Below, in pieces: positions 8,495-17,588 of a stretch of DNA of 64,000 nt. The stretch covers positions 30,284-94,283 of the forward strand of contig QCBG01000005.1 of assembly GCA_003279115.1 (NCBI GenBank), read 5' to 3'. Below the pieces are notes generated by a model. That model had not been told where the DNA came from and did not search any database. It saw only the letters and a program-made list of their open reading frames with translations. Every line of letters begins with the position of its first letter. Position 1 is the first letter of the stretch. The position numbers and the translations under genes were made by a program. The DNA comes from Prochlorococcus sp. AG-347-E03 (GTDB lineage Bacteria > Cyanobacteriota > Cyanobacteriia > PCC-6307 > Cyanobiaceae).

Positions 8495-9289
8495 TTGAGT
8501 GTAATGGGTCTTTTATTAAAAGAGGGTATAGATATAAACCTCATTAAAAGCGCATTTTTAGCATTCTCCCTAATTGGATGTTTAATAACTTTAATAAATA
8601 TATTCCCAATATTTAAAAATAGACTTTCAAATTATACATTGCAGCTAGCAGGCCTAATAGGAAATACATCATTTCTTGGAATACCAATTGCGATAGCTCT
8701 TTTACCTACGACAACTATCAACTTCACTATCGGATTTGACTTAGGGACAACACTATTTGCTTGGATATTTGGACCTTTTTTTCTGCAAGAAAGTTCTCAA
8801 AACAAGAATATCCCAAATATCAAAGCCTTATTAAACGCATTGATAAATAGTCCCGCATCAAGGGGAATCATTGGTGTACTCATTGCATACTTTTTTCAAC
8901 TAGAGGAAATATTAGGCAATTATCTTTGGATACCTGCAAGAATAGTTATTGCTTTGGCAATAATAATTGTGGGAACAAGATTAGGGATAATAACAAATCA
9001 AAAGGGTAAATTTTTTGAAATCGATGAAGAAATTAAATTCTCAATTTTATTAAAGTTATTTATTCTTCCTTTTATTGTTTTTTTAACAAGTAAATTTTTA
9101 AATTTTGATTTCTATCAATCATCAGCAGTAATACTTCAGGCAGGTACCCCAACCGCGATTTCCACAATTTTAATGGCTGAGGCTTATGGCGTGAAACAAA
9201 AAATCGCTTCAAAAATCCTATTTACCACGACTTTAATTTCAATAGTTACCATTCCTGTCTTAAAAATTCTTATAAATGCATTTAACTAG
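8495..9289 (+). CDS. AEC-family (auxin efflux carrier-like) permease; N-terminus extends upstream
   Basis: A polytopic inner-membrane protein of the AEC family (malate/malonate permease-like). The ORF with a standard start (TTG 8495, ATG 8504) gives 264 residues, but the family's first helix is encoded upstream in the same frame. From 8348 the frame reads through FINIIPFLIFGFFIGKKNP and KYIAKPLIKFGIPL directly into the annotated start, with a stop at 8345. No ATG, GTG or TTG exists in that stretch, only ATT, ATC and ATA. Translation therefore probably starts at an ATT near 8357-8369 (about 306-310 residues, normal for AEC), or the start has been lost. The conserved QAGTPTAISTILMAEAYGV segment is near the C-terminus. 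Substrate unknown. Confidence 0.8.
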   Translation: MSVMGLLLKEGIDINLIKSAFLAFSLIGCLITLINIFPIFKNRLSNYTLQLAGLIGNTSFLGIPIAIALLPTTTINFTIGFDLGTTLFAWIFGPFFLQESSQNKNIPNIKALLNALINSPASRGIIGVLIAYFFQLEEILGNYLWIPARIVIALAIIIVGTRLGIITNQKGKFFEIDEEIKFSILLKLFILPFIVFLTSKFLNFDFYQSSAVILQAGTPTAISTILMAEAYGVKQKIASKILFTTTLISIVTIPVLKILINAFN

Positions 9290-9362
9290 AGCTAAAAGCA
9301 CGAATAAAGAATATTGTAAAGAAAATATCCTGATAACTACATAATGTCTTAAGATTTAGGTT

Positions 9363-9614
9363 ATGAAGTCAGCGAACCCTGAAAATGAATACATCCCTTT
9401 AGACCTCAGGATTTCCGTGAGGAGAGATACTCTAAGGCTGATCTCTGAGATGGCTCAAGATATGGGGATAAGCATTAATGAAGTTTTTAGTTTTTTGGCA
9501 GAAGATTCTGTCATCGATCTCGAATTACTAGAAGATTTAAATGAAATTGAAATCCCCTCTAAATGTAGTCTTGATGATCTTAAAAACGCTCTTCTTAAAA
9601 AGAAGCTTTGTTAA
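9363..9614 (+). CDS. small protein, possible ribbon-helix-helix regulator
   Basis: An ATG-started 83-residue protein. The segment YIPLDLRISVRRDTLRLISE followed by MAQDMGISINEVFSFLAED resembles a ribbon-helix-helix DNA-binding fold (beta strand then two helices), followed by an acidic tail (ELLEDLNEIEIPS). DNA binding is an inference from this pattern. Its stop overlaps by four bases the stop of the convergent ArnT-like gene. Confidence 0.55.
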   Translation: MKSANPENEYIPLDLRISVRRDTLRLISEMAQDMGISINEVFSFLAEDSVIDLELLEDLNEIEIPSKCSLDDLKNALLKKKLC

Positions 9615-11416
9615 AATTTCTCAACTTTTCTACTTTCCCAGTCAGATTCATAACCGCTATTAACTAGAAATTGCGAATAATTATTCAAATCACTTTTCTG
9701 AATTCGCCATAAATTATAAATCCCATATTTACCCAATTTTTGATGATTAATATTTGACCAGTGCTGTTCGCGCGAAGAGTATTCATCTATTACGACCAAT
9801 AGAGATTTGTATTCATAATCAGGTTGGTCCTCATAATTTTCTCTCCTATCAGTATTTAGCCTATCTGAAAGATTAATTAATCCTTGTTTAGTATTTGGTT
9901 CATAAAAAACTATTTGTCTCGAATAGTAATGTAAAGAAGGTTTTCTTATCCCGATCATTGCTAGAGTTTCATTCCCCTCACGAATATTTGAAACTAATTT
10001 TGAGATATTTCTTAAAGGTAATTGCCTAGAAGTATCTGCTAATTTTCTAATTGGCGTCATCAAAAAAGATTGTCCTACTAAAAGGAAAATTTGAAGATAA
10101 AAAAAGATATTTTTGGATTTTAAAGAAAATAAAACTATTGCAAGAAGCGTTAATGAAGAAAAAAACAATTTGGCTTTAAAAATTATCCCAGAACTTATCA
10201 ATTCAGATGCAAGATTAGGCATTTCAGGATCATTTATTGAACTTAGCCAAATATTTGAAAAAAAGAATGCTATCGAGACACCAAACAAAACTAAAATATT
10301 AAAGAACCCTAAATATAAAAAACTTTTATTCGAATTTTTTAAACTTATAAAGCTATTACTAATTAAAATTGCCGCTGCTGGAATTGCTGGCAGCCAATAG
10401 CTTGGTAGTTTCGTAGCAGAAATACTAAAGAAGATTAAAACTGATATTAACCAACATAGAGAATATGTAAAAAGGGTTTCAGTAATATTGCGGCTTTCTT
10501 TTGAACTTTTCAAAAAATCATTAAAAGCTTTAAATATCCCGTGATATAAAAAAGGAGTGAAAGGTAATGAAGCAAATATCATTATGTACAGAAAAAACCA
10601 AACTGGTTCTGCATGATTATTTACAACTGAAGTATATCTTTGAAAATTATGATAACCAAAAAAACTATCCCAAAAAGACTTTCCTTCTCTAATTAGTTCT
10701 AAGATATACCAAGGAATGCTTATCAGTATTGTTATTAAAAAACCTTTCTTAGGGTTTATCTTGTAGACCAATGTTCTCCAATCCTTCTGACTAATTATGA
10801 AGGAGGTAATAGTCAATGTTGCCAAAACAAATGCAACAGGCCCTTTAGTTAAAATTGCAAATCCTAAAAAAACCCACGCTGAAATACATTGATCATTATT
10901 GTCACTCGCCATTCTTCTCCAAAACAAAAGCAAGCTGATACCTAAGGTTCCAGTAAGAAGTGCATCGCTAACAGCAGTTCTACTCCAGATAATTATGAAT
11001 GGAGACAGAGCAAATCCTAGTGATGCAATAATTGGAGTGATAAATTGCTTGTCACCATTTTGTGGCCAACAAAACAACGTATCTCCAATCATCAACATTA
11101 AGAATAATGATCCCAAAGCTGAAGGAAGTCTTGCTGAGAGTGACCCGAGACTATCCCAAATCTCGTTTTTCGGTAAAGAGTAAAAAAAACCCATTAGCCA
11201 ATATATTAGTGGAGGCTTATCAAAACGGAACATTCCATTGACTTTTGGAGTCAACCAATCACCAGATTCACTCATTGCCCTTCCAGCACTGGCAAATAAA
11301 GGAGGAGTTTCATCCACTAGTCCTGTACTGCCTAACCCAAAGAAAAATACTATAATCCCACTAAATAAAATTATTAGTAAGGTTATGAGCCTTTTTTTTG
11401 ATTTAAAAAGAATCAT
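9611..11416 (-). CDS. ArnT/PMT-family membrane glycosyltransferase
   Basis: A 601-residue integral membrane protein of the GT-C (GT39/GT83) type, which transfers a sugar from a polyprenyl-phosphate donor to an envelope acceptor on the periplasmic side. The first periplasmic loop holds the conserved acidic site (GLVDETPPLFASAGRAMSE) and the FDKPPLIYWLMG motif, about residues 32-80. About 11-12 hydrophobic helices follow, then a C-terminal soluble domain. Length fits ArnT-like proteins (550-600). It is the last gene of a minus-strand block with a GT4 enzyme and a DMT exporter, suggesting glycolipid or cell-surface modification. Donor and acceptor unknown. Confidence 0.85.
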   Translation of the reverse strand: MILFKSKKRLITLLIILFSGIIVFFFGLGSTGLVDETPPLFASAGRAMSESGDWLTPKVNGMFRFDKPPLIYWLMGFFYSLPKNEIWDSLGSLSARLPSALGSLFLMLMIGDTLFCWPQNGDKQFITPIIASLGFALSPFIIIWSRTAVSDALLTGTLGISLLLFWRRMASDNNDQCISAWVFLGFAILTKGPVAFVLATLTITSFIISQKDWRTLVYKINPKKGFLITILISIPWYILELIREGKSFWDSFFGYHNFQRYTSVVNNHAEPVWFFLYIMIFASLPFTPFLYHGIFKAFNDFLKSSKESRNITETLFTYSLCWLISVLIFFSISATKLPSYWLPAIPAAAILISNSFISLKNSNKSFLYLGFFNILVLFGVSIAFFFSNIWLSSINDPEMPNLASELISSGIIFKAKLFFSSLTLLAIVLFSLKSKNIFFYLQIFLLVGQSFLMTPIRKLADTSRQLPLRNISKLVSNIREGNETLAMIGIRKPSLHYYSRQIVFYEPNTKQGLINLSDRLNTDRRENYEDQPDYEYKSLLVVIDEYSSREQHWSNINHQKLGKYGIYNLWRIQKSDLNNYSQFLVNSGYESDWESRKVEKF

Positions 11417-11434
11417 TCAATATTATTTATTTTA

Positions 11435-12508
11435 TTAATATTCTTTAATTACCTTATTAAGCCAGTTCACAACCTTATTAGCAAATATATCTGTGGAAGC
11501 ATTTTTTTCTACCCATTCTCTACATTTTTTACGCTCTATTTTTTTAATAATCTCAACATAGGAAAGCATATTTTTTTTGTCATCAGGATCAGCAAGATAT
11601 CCTGTTTGCCCATGCTGAATAATTTCACTAGGTCCTCCCCTTTTATAAGCTATGACTGGCACTCCACAGGCTAAAGCTTCAACCACTACATTTCCATATG
11701 CCTCATTCCATTTAGGAGTATTTAGCAATACCCTACATTTACCAAGTTCTTTTTGTAATTCATTGGTTGATAAAAAACCCATCCAATCTATAGTTCCTTT
11801 CGGAAAAGATTGTTCTATCTTTGTGGCATAGTTCTTATCTTCTTTAACTCCCCAAACTTTTAGTTTTTCGCTAAGTTTATGGGCAACATAAACAGCATCC
11901 TCTAAACCTTTTTCCGGGGCCACTCTCCCAACCCATGCCAAGGGTCCATCCACTGAATCTTGAAAAGTATAATTATCTAATTTAAAACCATTCCCAATAA
12001 TTATTGGTTTTTTTATGAATGGATAATCATCAGCTTGTATTTTTGAATGAAAAGCAAAATTATTCGGATACTTACCATATACCTTTGAGAGTAAATTACT
12101 TATTACTAAACTCTCAGAACCCATACTAATTATATGCGCAATGGGGATATCTACAGTTAGAGTCATCCAAATTGGTAACCAATCATAAGACATGTTTAGT
12201 AATACATCTGCCTTTTTAGCTATATCTAAACCCTTTTCAAGCATTCCAGCCAAAAGTGAATTATCTGGGATACTTACGGGAGAATTATAATTTTGATGCT
12301 GCCAACTAATTTGATCTTCACCATCTACAAAATGTAATTTTGCTTTTTCATTACTCTCGTATAGTTTTGAGTTTTTAGGAGCTATCACCTCCACCGTGTG
12401 TCCTAAAGAAAGCAGGCCTGAAACTAAGGAGTTTAAAGTTAATTCAACTCCTCCACCTTTACCGCTCCCAAGGAAACCTAAAGGAGTACTAATTAAAACT
12501 ATGCGCAT
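11435..12508 (-). CDS. GT4-family glycosyltransferase
   Basis: A 357-residue GT-B fold enzyme. The N-terminus has the Gly-rich opening (STPLGFLGSGKGGGVELTLN) of the acceptor-side domain. The donor-binding domain includes LAWVGRVAPEKGLEDA (about residues 190-205) and the EX7E signature in NEAYGNVVVEALACGVPVIA, about residue 265-284. Such retaining enzymes use NDP-sugars in the cytoplasm. It ends 18 bases before the ArnT-like gene, so the two are probably co-expressed. Acceptor and sugar cannot be told. Confidence 0.88.
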   Translation of the reverse strand: MRIVLISTPLGFLGSGKGGGVELTLNSLVSGLLSLGHTVEVIAPKNSKLYESNEKAKLHFVDGEDQISWQHQNYNSPVSIPDNSLLAGMLEKGLDIAKKADVLLNMSYDWLPIWMTLTVDIPIAHIISMGSESLVISNLLSKVYGKYPNNFAFHSKIQADDYPFIKKPIIIGNGFKLDNYTFQDSVDGPLAWVGRVAPEKGLEDAVYVAHKLSEKLKVWGVKEDKNYATKIEQSFPKGTIDWMGFLSTNELQKELGKCRVLLNTPKWNEAYGNVVVEALACGVPVIAYKRGGPSEIIQHGQTGYLADPDDKKNMLSYVEIIKKIERKKCREWVEKNASTDIFANKVVNWLNKVIKEY

Positions 12509-12538
12509 TATTTAAACCTTTTCAAACCAAGAACCTAT

Positions 12539-13477
12539 TTAAATATTATTAGTGAATTTATTTTCCCACAGAGACCTTCTTTGGCTTACAAAAAATACCG
12601 AAATAAGAACAAAAACAACCCCTATCCATTGAAGAATAGTGAGTCTTTCTCCTAACCAAAAACCCCCACTGAGAAGAGCGAATACAGGAGTTAAAAATGC
12701 AAGAGTACTAAATCCAGTTATTTCTTTATTATTAGCAAAGTAGAAAAATAATCCATAAGCTATTGCTCCTCCAAAAATACTTGCAAATGACATTAGTCCC
12801 CAATCAAATATTGACCAATCTGGAATTATTTGAAAATTTGAGTTTATGCAGTGCTTAATAATTAAGGGCAAACTTCCCAAAACCATATGCCATCCTGTAA
12901 CTGCAACTGGATCGCTTTTAGTACAGGTGAATCTAATTAAAATTGTTCCTAATGCCATAGCTAGCGAAGCTGCAAGCATCCATAGTTCTCCAAAGTTAAA
13001 AGCAACATCACTTATTGCATTATCAGACATTAACCACCAATTTCCAAGCAATTCTTGCGGAACTCCTAAGAATACTATTCCTCCTAGGCCAAAAAGTAAG
13101 CCTAACCATCCTATTGGATTAATTAAATTTCCAAAAATTGCCCTTGCCAAAATTGCTACTAACAAGGGCTGAGAATCAATCAATACAGAGCCCAGACCTG
13201 CACCAGTTTTTTCAATACCATAGGTTAAAAACAACTGAAAAAAAGTTGCATCTACGATTGTAAAGACAAAAAACCACTTTAAATCGCACTTATAAATTTT
13301 TAGATCTCTTTTAAACAAATATGTTGTAATTAGAACAAGAATCCCTGCAGGAAGTAATCTTAAAGAAGCAACAAACTCCGGCCCAGCACTAGAAACTAAG
13401 GGAGTCATAGCCGCCATTGAAGTTCCCCAAAGTGCAAAAGGGAGTATCATTAAAAACCAATTTAGGATTGAATTCAT
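12539..13477 (-). CDS. DMT-superfamily EamA permease
   Basis: A 312-residue inner-membrane protein with ten predicted helices made of two EamA repeats. The repeat starts are visible as FALWGTSMAAMTPLVS at the N-terminus and LWMLAASLAMALGTILIRFTC at mid-protein; the second repeat ends with LTPVFALLSGGFWLGERLT, the family's classic GExxT element. Members export amino acids, nucleotides or other metabolites; the substrate is unknown. It starts with ATG and heads the minus-strand block, divergent from sppA with a 52-base spacer. Confidence 0.88.
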   Translation of the reverse strand: MNSILNWFLMILPFALWGTSMAAMTPLVSSAGPEFVASLRLLPAGILVLITTYLFKRDLKIYKCDLKWFFVFTIVDATFFQLFLTYGIEKTGAGLGSVLIDSQPLLVAILARAIFGNLINPIGWLGLLFGLGGIVFLGVPQELLGNWWLMSDNAISDVAFNFGELWMLAASLAMALGTILIRFTCTKSDPVAVTGWHMVLGSLPLIIKHCINSNFQIIPDWSIFDWGLMSFASIFGGAIAYGLFFYFANNKEITGFSTLAFLTPVFALLSGGFWLGERLTILQWIGVVFVLISVFFVSQRRSLWENKFTNNI

Positions 13478-13529
13478 TAGGTCTGCTGATAATCTTTTTA
13501 AAGTAGTTTTATGTATTTACCTTAAAAGA

Positions 13530-14339
13530 ATGATTTGGCCTTTTAGAAGAAAATCAAAAAAAAGAATGGCTCGTATTGTAATTGATGAGCCTATTACAAG
13601 TTCAACAAGAGTTTCTGTCCTTAAAGCTCTTAAACAAGTTGAGGATAGAGAATTTCCTGCTTTAATCGTGAGAATTGATTCGCCAGGGGGTACTGTTGGA
13701 GATAGCCAAGAAATATACTCTGCTATTAAAAGACTAAAAGATAAGGGTTGTAAAGTCATAGCTAGTTTTGGGAATATATCAGCATCCGGAGGGGTTTACA
13801 TTGGTGTTGCATCTGACAAAATAGTTGCGAATCCAGGCACAATTACAGGATCTATTGGTGTAATTATAAGAGGAAATAATTTATCAGAATTATTAGATAA
13901 AGTTGGTATAAAATTTGAGACTGTAAAAAGCGGTGTGTTTAAAGATATACTTTCTCCAGACAAACCTCTAAGCGAGGAAGGGAGAAAACTACTTCAAGGT
14001 CTAATAGATGAAAGCTATAAACAATTTACTGAAGCTGTTGCTGAAGGAAGAAGTTTACCTGTTGAAGAAGTAAGAAAATTTGCCGATGGGAGAATTTTTA
14101 CTGGAACACAAGCTAAAGAATTAGGGCTTGTTGATGAAGTTGGAGATGAATTTGTTGCGAGGGAAATTGCCTCAAAAATGGTCGATATTGACCCTAAAAT
14201 TCAGCCTATAACATTTGGGAAGAAAAAGAAAAAAATACTTGGATTAATTCCTGGAAGTAAAGTAATTGAAAGAGTTGTCAATAATATCACCTTTGAGATT
14301 GACTCATCTAATAAAATACTTTGGTTATATAAACCCTAA
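13530..14339 (+). CDS. sppA: signal peptide peptidase SppA, short form
   Basis: A 269-residue S49 serine protease that degrades leftover signal peptides (in cyanobacteria also linked to thylakoid protein turnover). The Ser-Lys dyad is clear: Ser86 in SASGGVY and Lys138 in VKSGVFKDILSP, with the same 52-residue spacing as in Bacillus SppA. The RIDSPGGTVGDSQEI motif lies near residues 48-62. No obvious N-terminal membrane anchor is present (the start is MIWPFRRKSKKR), as in some short cyanobacterial forms. It is followed 16 bases later by aroH. Confidence 0.93.
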   Translation: MIWPFRRKSKKRMARIVIDEPITSSTRVSVLKALKQVEDREFPALIVRIDSPGGTVGDSQEIYSAIKRLKDKGCKVIASFGNISASGGVYIGVASDKIVANPGTITGSIGVIIRGNNLSELLDKVGIKFETVKSGVFKDILSPDKPLSEEGRKLLQGLIDESYKQFTEAVAEGRSLPVEEVRKFADGRIFTGTQAKELGLVDEVGDEFVAREIASKMVDIDPKIQPITFGKKKKKILGLIPGSKVIERVVNNITFEIDSSNKILWLYKP

Positions 14340-14355
14340 ATCCTTAGATAAGAAA

Positions 14356-14727
14356 ATGAAAGATGATTATAAAATAAAATTTATTCGAGGAGCCACTACT
14401 GCATCAGGGAACTCTATTGAGGAAATAGAGGATGCAGTAGTAGAATTAATAGACGAATTAATTTCACGAAATAGTCTGAGTAAGTCGAACTTATTATCTA
14501 TTACATTCACCGCGACTAAAGATTTGGATGCCTGTTTCCCTGCATCAATTGCAAGGAAATGTAATGGACTCGATTCAGTTGCATTTTTAGATTGCCAACA
14601 AATGTATGTATCAAATGATATGGATTTTTGTATAAGAATAATGGCTCAAGTTTTATTGCCGCCAAATAACCCCGTAAAGCATCCATATTTAAGAGGTGCT
14701 GCTAAATTAAGGACTGATAGATGTTAA
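14356..14727 (+). CDS. aroH: monofunctional chorismate mutase, AroH type
   Basis: A 123-residue trimeric chorismate mutase converting chorismate to prephenate for Phe/Tyr synthesis. Conserved features are RGATTASGNS at the N-terminus (active-site Arg), TATKDLDACFPA in the middle and YLRGAAKLRTD near the C-terminus. An earlier in-frame ATG at 14266 would add 30 residues overlapping sppA, but the family starts right at the KIKFIRGATTA segment, so the ATG at 14356 is chosen. The gene lies between sppA and a DUF2808 gene on the same strand. Confidence 0.92.
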   Translation: MKDDYKIKFIRGATTASGNSIEEIEDAVVELIDELISRNSLSKSNLLSITFTATKDLDACFPASIARKCNGLDSVAFLDCQQMYVSNDMDFCIRIMAQVLLPPNNPVKHPYLRGAAKLRTDRC

Positions 14728-14755
14728 TCTTAGTAGAACAATTTTTCTTTTTAAA

Positions 14756-15382
14756 TTGTCTAGCCTGAATCAAGCCAAAAAATTTTCCTCAATGTTTTTA
14801 AACTCAAAGAAGTTTGCTTTAAATTTTAAAATTTTCAAATTTCTTATTATCCCTGCATTTTTAGTTTCAACTCCACTTCTTACTAACATACAACATGTTA
14901 AAGCAGGGTTGGAATTCCAATGGGACCAAGACTCTGGACATAGAAAATTAAAATGGTTTCAAAAAGAAAACAAAACCAGATTTAGAAACACTATTTATTT
15001 TTTCTTGAGGCCAACAGATAGAAATGCTGATCTATTAAAAATTAATCTAGCCATCCCAAAAACCTTTAAATCGACTCTAAAAAAAGAAAAAATTAGTTTT
15101 TGTAAGGTGAAAATAGGTGGTTTTGATAGTAGGACTAGATGTCTGGAAGATATTCCTGCTGATATCGAAATCAATACTAATGAATCATCCCTACGCTCAA
15201 TAGACATTTACCCCTATAGTCCTATTCCTTCTAATAAAGATAATAGGGAAAGTTATGCTATTGTCTTCAAAAAAATATTCAACCCCAAGAGATCAGGACT
15301 TTATCAATTCCATTCATTTGGTCAGCCGAAAGGTAAAACGGTTTCAAGATATATAGGAAGCTGGACTATTGTGATCGATTAA
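14756..15382 (+). CDS. DUF2808 domain protein, secreted or periplasmic
   Basis: A 208-residue protein (from TTG 14756; the ATG at 14792 gives 196). After a basic N-terminal stretch comes a hydrophobic signal segment (FKFLIIPAFLVSTPLLT, about residues 27-43) with likely cleavage near VKAG. The mature part (LEFQWDQDSGHRKLKWFQ, then FFLRPTDRNADLLKINLAIP) matches the cyanobacterial DUF2808 family of exported proteins, function unknown. I favour the ATG start because it leaves a more typical signal peptide. It lies 30 bases upstream of rpmH. Confidence 0.75.
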   Translation: MSSLNQAKKFSSMFLNSKKFALNFKIFKFLIIPAFLVSTPLLTNIQHVKAGLEFQWDQDSGHRKLKWFQKENKTRFRNTIYFFLRPTDRNADLLKINLAIPKTFKSTLKKEKISFCKVKIGGFDSRTRCLEDIPADIEINTNESSLRSIDIYPYSPIPSNKDNRESYAIVFKKIFNPKRSGLYQFHSFGQPKGKTVSRYIGSWTIVID

Positions 15383-15412
15383 ATGATAAATTAATTATGG
15401 ATAATTAAAAAA

Positions 15413-15550
15413 ATGACTAAAAGAACTTTTGGTGGAACTTCAAGAAAGAGAAAACGTGTATCTGGTTTCAGAGTAAGAATGCGCTCTCATACTGGCAGAA
15501 GAGTGATTAAAAGCAGGAGACAAAAGGGTAGGGAAAGAATAGCAGTCTAA
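15413..15550 (+). CDS. rpmH: 50S ribosomal protein L34
   Basis: An ATG frame of 45 residues ([20 protein letters not shown] to the end RERIAV) that is unmistakably L34: the [13 protein letters not shown] and [13 protein letters not shown] blocks are near-universal. It is 12 bases upstream of rnpA, the usual rpmH-rnpA pairing. It is short enough to be dropped by length cut-offs. Confidence 0.97.
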
Positions 15551-15562
15551 CTAATAATTAAA

Positions 15563-15949
15563 ATGGCCTTACCTAGAGATATGCGTTTAAAAGGTCATAG
15601 GACTTTTGATTATATTCATAAAAATTCTATTAAATATCATGGGAAATTAATGACTTTTAAGGTGGCAAGATCAAATCCAAAAATCATCTTATCTCATAAA
15701 AGTAGATATAGCTCAAACAATTTGAGGATAGCAATTGCCATTAGTAAAAAAGTCTCAAAAAAAGCTGTAGATAGAAATAAAACAAGGAGAATTCTGCAAG
15801 ATTGGTTATTAAAAAATATCCAGAAAATTAATAGCCACAAACCTTATTGGTTACTTGTTAACCTTAGGTTTGGAGATTTCTGCAATGATAAAAATAAACT
15901 TTTGGAGGAATTTCAAAAATTAATGTTTAAATCTGACCTAATCAAATGA
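15563..15949 (+). CDS. rnpA: ribonuclease P protein component
   Basis: A 128-residue basic protein that assists the RNase P RNA in tRNA 5' processing. The RNR-type signature appears as KKVSKKAVDRNKTRRILQDW (about residues 69-88), and the N-terminal LPRDMRLKGHRTFDYIH is typical. It follows rpmH directly and its stop overlaps the start of the PH-domain gene by four bases (ATGA), so translation is probably coupled. Confidence 0.95.
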   Translation: MALPRDMRLKGHRTFDYIHKNSIKYHGKLMTFKVARSNPKIILSHKSRYSSNNLRIAIAISKKVSKKAVDRNKTRRILQDWLLKNIQKINSHKPYWLLVNLRFGDFCNDKNKLLEEFQKLMFKSDLIK

Positions 15950-16359
15950 TTAACATGAACGAAGAAACCTTTTACGAAGGAGGTCCTGCAAAAAGTGATT
16001 TAATAATAAATTTACTAGCAGGTATCACTCTTCTTGGTTTGCCATTCACCTTTGCTGCAATAGTTAGAGCATTATGGCTAAGATACAAAATTACAAATAA
16101 AAGAATCACTATTAATGGTGGATGGTTTGGCAAAAACAAAACTCAAGTTTCATTAAGTAACATTGAAGAAATAAGATCTATTCCAAGGGGGTTTGGCTCA
16201 TATGGCGATATGGTTCTTATTCTTAATGATGGATCAAAAGTTGAAATGAAATCTTTACCTCTTTTTAGAGAAAAGCAAAAATATATTGAGGAATATATAA
16301 ATAAAAGAACACAAATCCCAAATCTAAACGAGGTAGAAGGATTTGCTACTAAATCCTAA
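15946..16359 (+). CDS. bacterial PH-domain membrane protein
   Basis: A 137-residue protein with an N-terminal hydrophobic hairpin (LIINLLAGITLLGLPFTFAAIVRALWL, about residues 20-46) and a small bPH2-like domain (RYKITNKRITINGGWFGKNK then SLSNIEEIRSIPRGFGSYGD). The membrane segments plus YxITNxRI are typical of DUF304/bPH2 proteins. Function unknown; its conserved place between rnpA and yidC in cyanobacteria suggests a link to membrane protein biogenesis. The start could be Met1 (15946) or Met4 (15955). Confidence 0.8.
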   Translation: MINMNEETFYEGGPAKSDLIINLLAGITLLGLPFTFAAIVRALWLRYKITNKRITINGGWFGKNKTQVSLSNIEEIRSIPRGFGSYGDMVLILNDGSKVEMKSLPLFREKQKYIEEYINKRTQIPNLNEVEGFATKS

Positions 16360-16430
16360 ATAAATTAATTACAAAAACCTTTTTTTCCTGTAAAATAAAT
16401 GTCTATTAAAATTACTCTCTTTTTAATATC

Positions 16431-17573
16431 GTGATAGGGTTCATTTCTGAAAAACTACTTATCCCGATTCTAGATTTTTTCTATGGCTTGGTACCTAGCT
16501 ACGGATTGGCAATTGTTGCACTAACAGTAGTTATAAGGGTTGCTCTTTTCCCTTTGAGTGCTGGGTCAATTAGAAGTGCAAGAAGAATGAAAATTGCACA
16601 ACCAGTAATGCAAAAAAGGCAAGCAGAAATAAAATCTAAGTTTTCAGGTGATCCAAAGAAACAGCAAGAAGAATTAGGAAAATTAATGAATGAGTTTGGC
16701 AGTCCTCTTGCAGGTTGCCTTCCGTTGATTGTTCAAATGCCGGTCCTATTTGCATTGTTTGCGACCCTTAGAGGATCTCCATTTGCTGATGTTCCTTACA
16801 ATATAAATCTTAAGGTAGTGCCTCAAGATCAAATTGCTGCTATTGACCCAAAACCCTATAAATCACCAAGACACTCTATTTTTATTACAGAAAAATCACA
16901 TTTTCCTGTAGTAGCAACTATCCCAAATGGAACAAAATTAGGAACAGAAGAATCAATAAAAATAAATTTGCAAACAACAAATGGTAATAGCTACTCGGAA
17001 GTTTTGTCCAATTACGATAACGGATCCAAATTTCTCCCTACCTGGACGGTTTCAAAAGGTTCGGAGAATTTAAAAGTTTCTCAAGACGGTACAGTCACTG
17101 CAATTAAACCAGGTGATGCAACAATTGAAGCGAAAATCCCAGGTCTTGCTGCAAAGAGTGGTTTTCTTTTTATTAAAGCTCTCGGTCAAGTAGGTTTTTA
17201 TGTAGATGGGGCTATTAACTGGGATATTGCTGCATTAGTTGGTGCCTTTGGATTAACACTACTTCTTTCTCAAGTTTTGTCTAGTCAAGGCATGCCTGCA
17301 AATCCTCAACAATCAACAGCTAACAAGATTACACCAGTAATGATTACTGGAATGTTTCTGTTTTTCCCATTACCGGCAGGAGTATTACTTTATATGGTTG
17401 TTGCCAATATATTTCAGGCATTTCAAACCTTTCTTCTTAACAAAGAAGCTCTTCCTGAGAATCTACAAAAAATTCTGGATCAACAATTATTAGCGAAAGA
17501 TCAAGTAATAACAACTTCTGCTTCAAATATTTCAGAAAAAAGATTGCCTTTTGAACCTAACAGTAAAAAATAG
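16431..17573 (+). CDS. yidC: membrane protein insertase YidC/Oxa1
   Basis: A 380-residue insertase with the YidC core. The first core helix ([20 protein letters not shown], about residues 24-43) ends with the conserved basic [18 protein letters not shown]. The cytoplasmic hairpin holds [23 protein letters not shown] (about residues 83-105), and the final helices are near 300-340. Between the second and third core helices (about residues 120-250) is a large soluble insert with a bacterial Ig-like (BIG2) pattern. GTG start. It inserts thylakoid and plasma membrane proteins. Neighbours rnpA and the PH gene are classic. Confidence 0.94.
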   Translation: MIGFISEKLLIPILDFFYGLVPSYGLAIVALTVVIRVALFPLSAGSIRSARRMKIAQPVMQKRQAEIKSKFSGDPKKQQEELGKLMNEFGSPLAGCLPLIVQMPVLFALFATLRGSPFADVPYNINLKVVPQDQIAAIDPKPYKSPRHSIFITEKSHFPVVATIPNGTKLGTEESIKINLQTTNGNSYSEVLSNYDNGSKFLPTWTVSKGSENLKVSQDGTVTAIKPGDATIEAKIPGLAAKSGFLFIKALGQVGFYVDGAINWDIAALVGAFGLTLLLSQVLSSQGMPANPQQSTANKITPVMITGMFLFFPLPAGVLLYMVVANIFQAFQTFLLNKEALPENLQKILDQQLLAKDQVITTSASNISEKRLPFEPNSKK

Positions 17574-17588
17574 CCTTAATTTTAAGTA

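Noticed and set aside
13517..13759. 80-codon minus-strand frame
   Set aside because: Antisense to the 5' half of sppA, and lacks any protein-like features.
14266..14355. longer start for aroH
   Set aside because: It would add 30 residues overlapping sppA with no family match; the AroH family begins at the later ATG.
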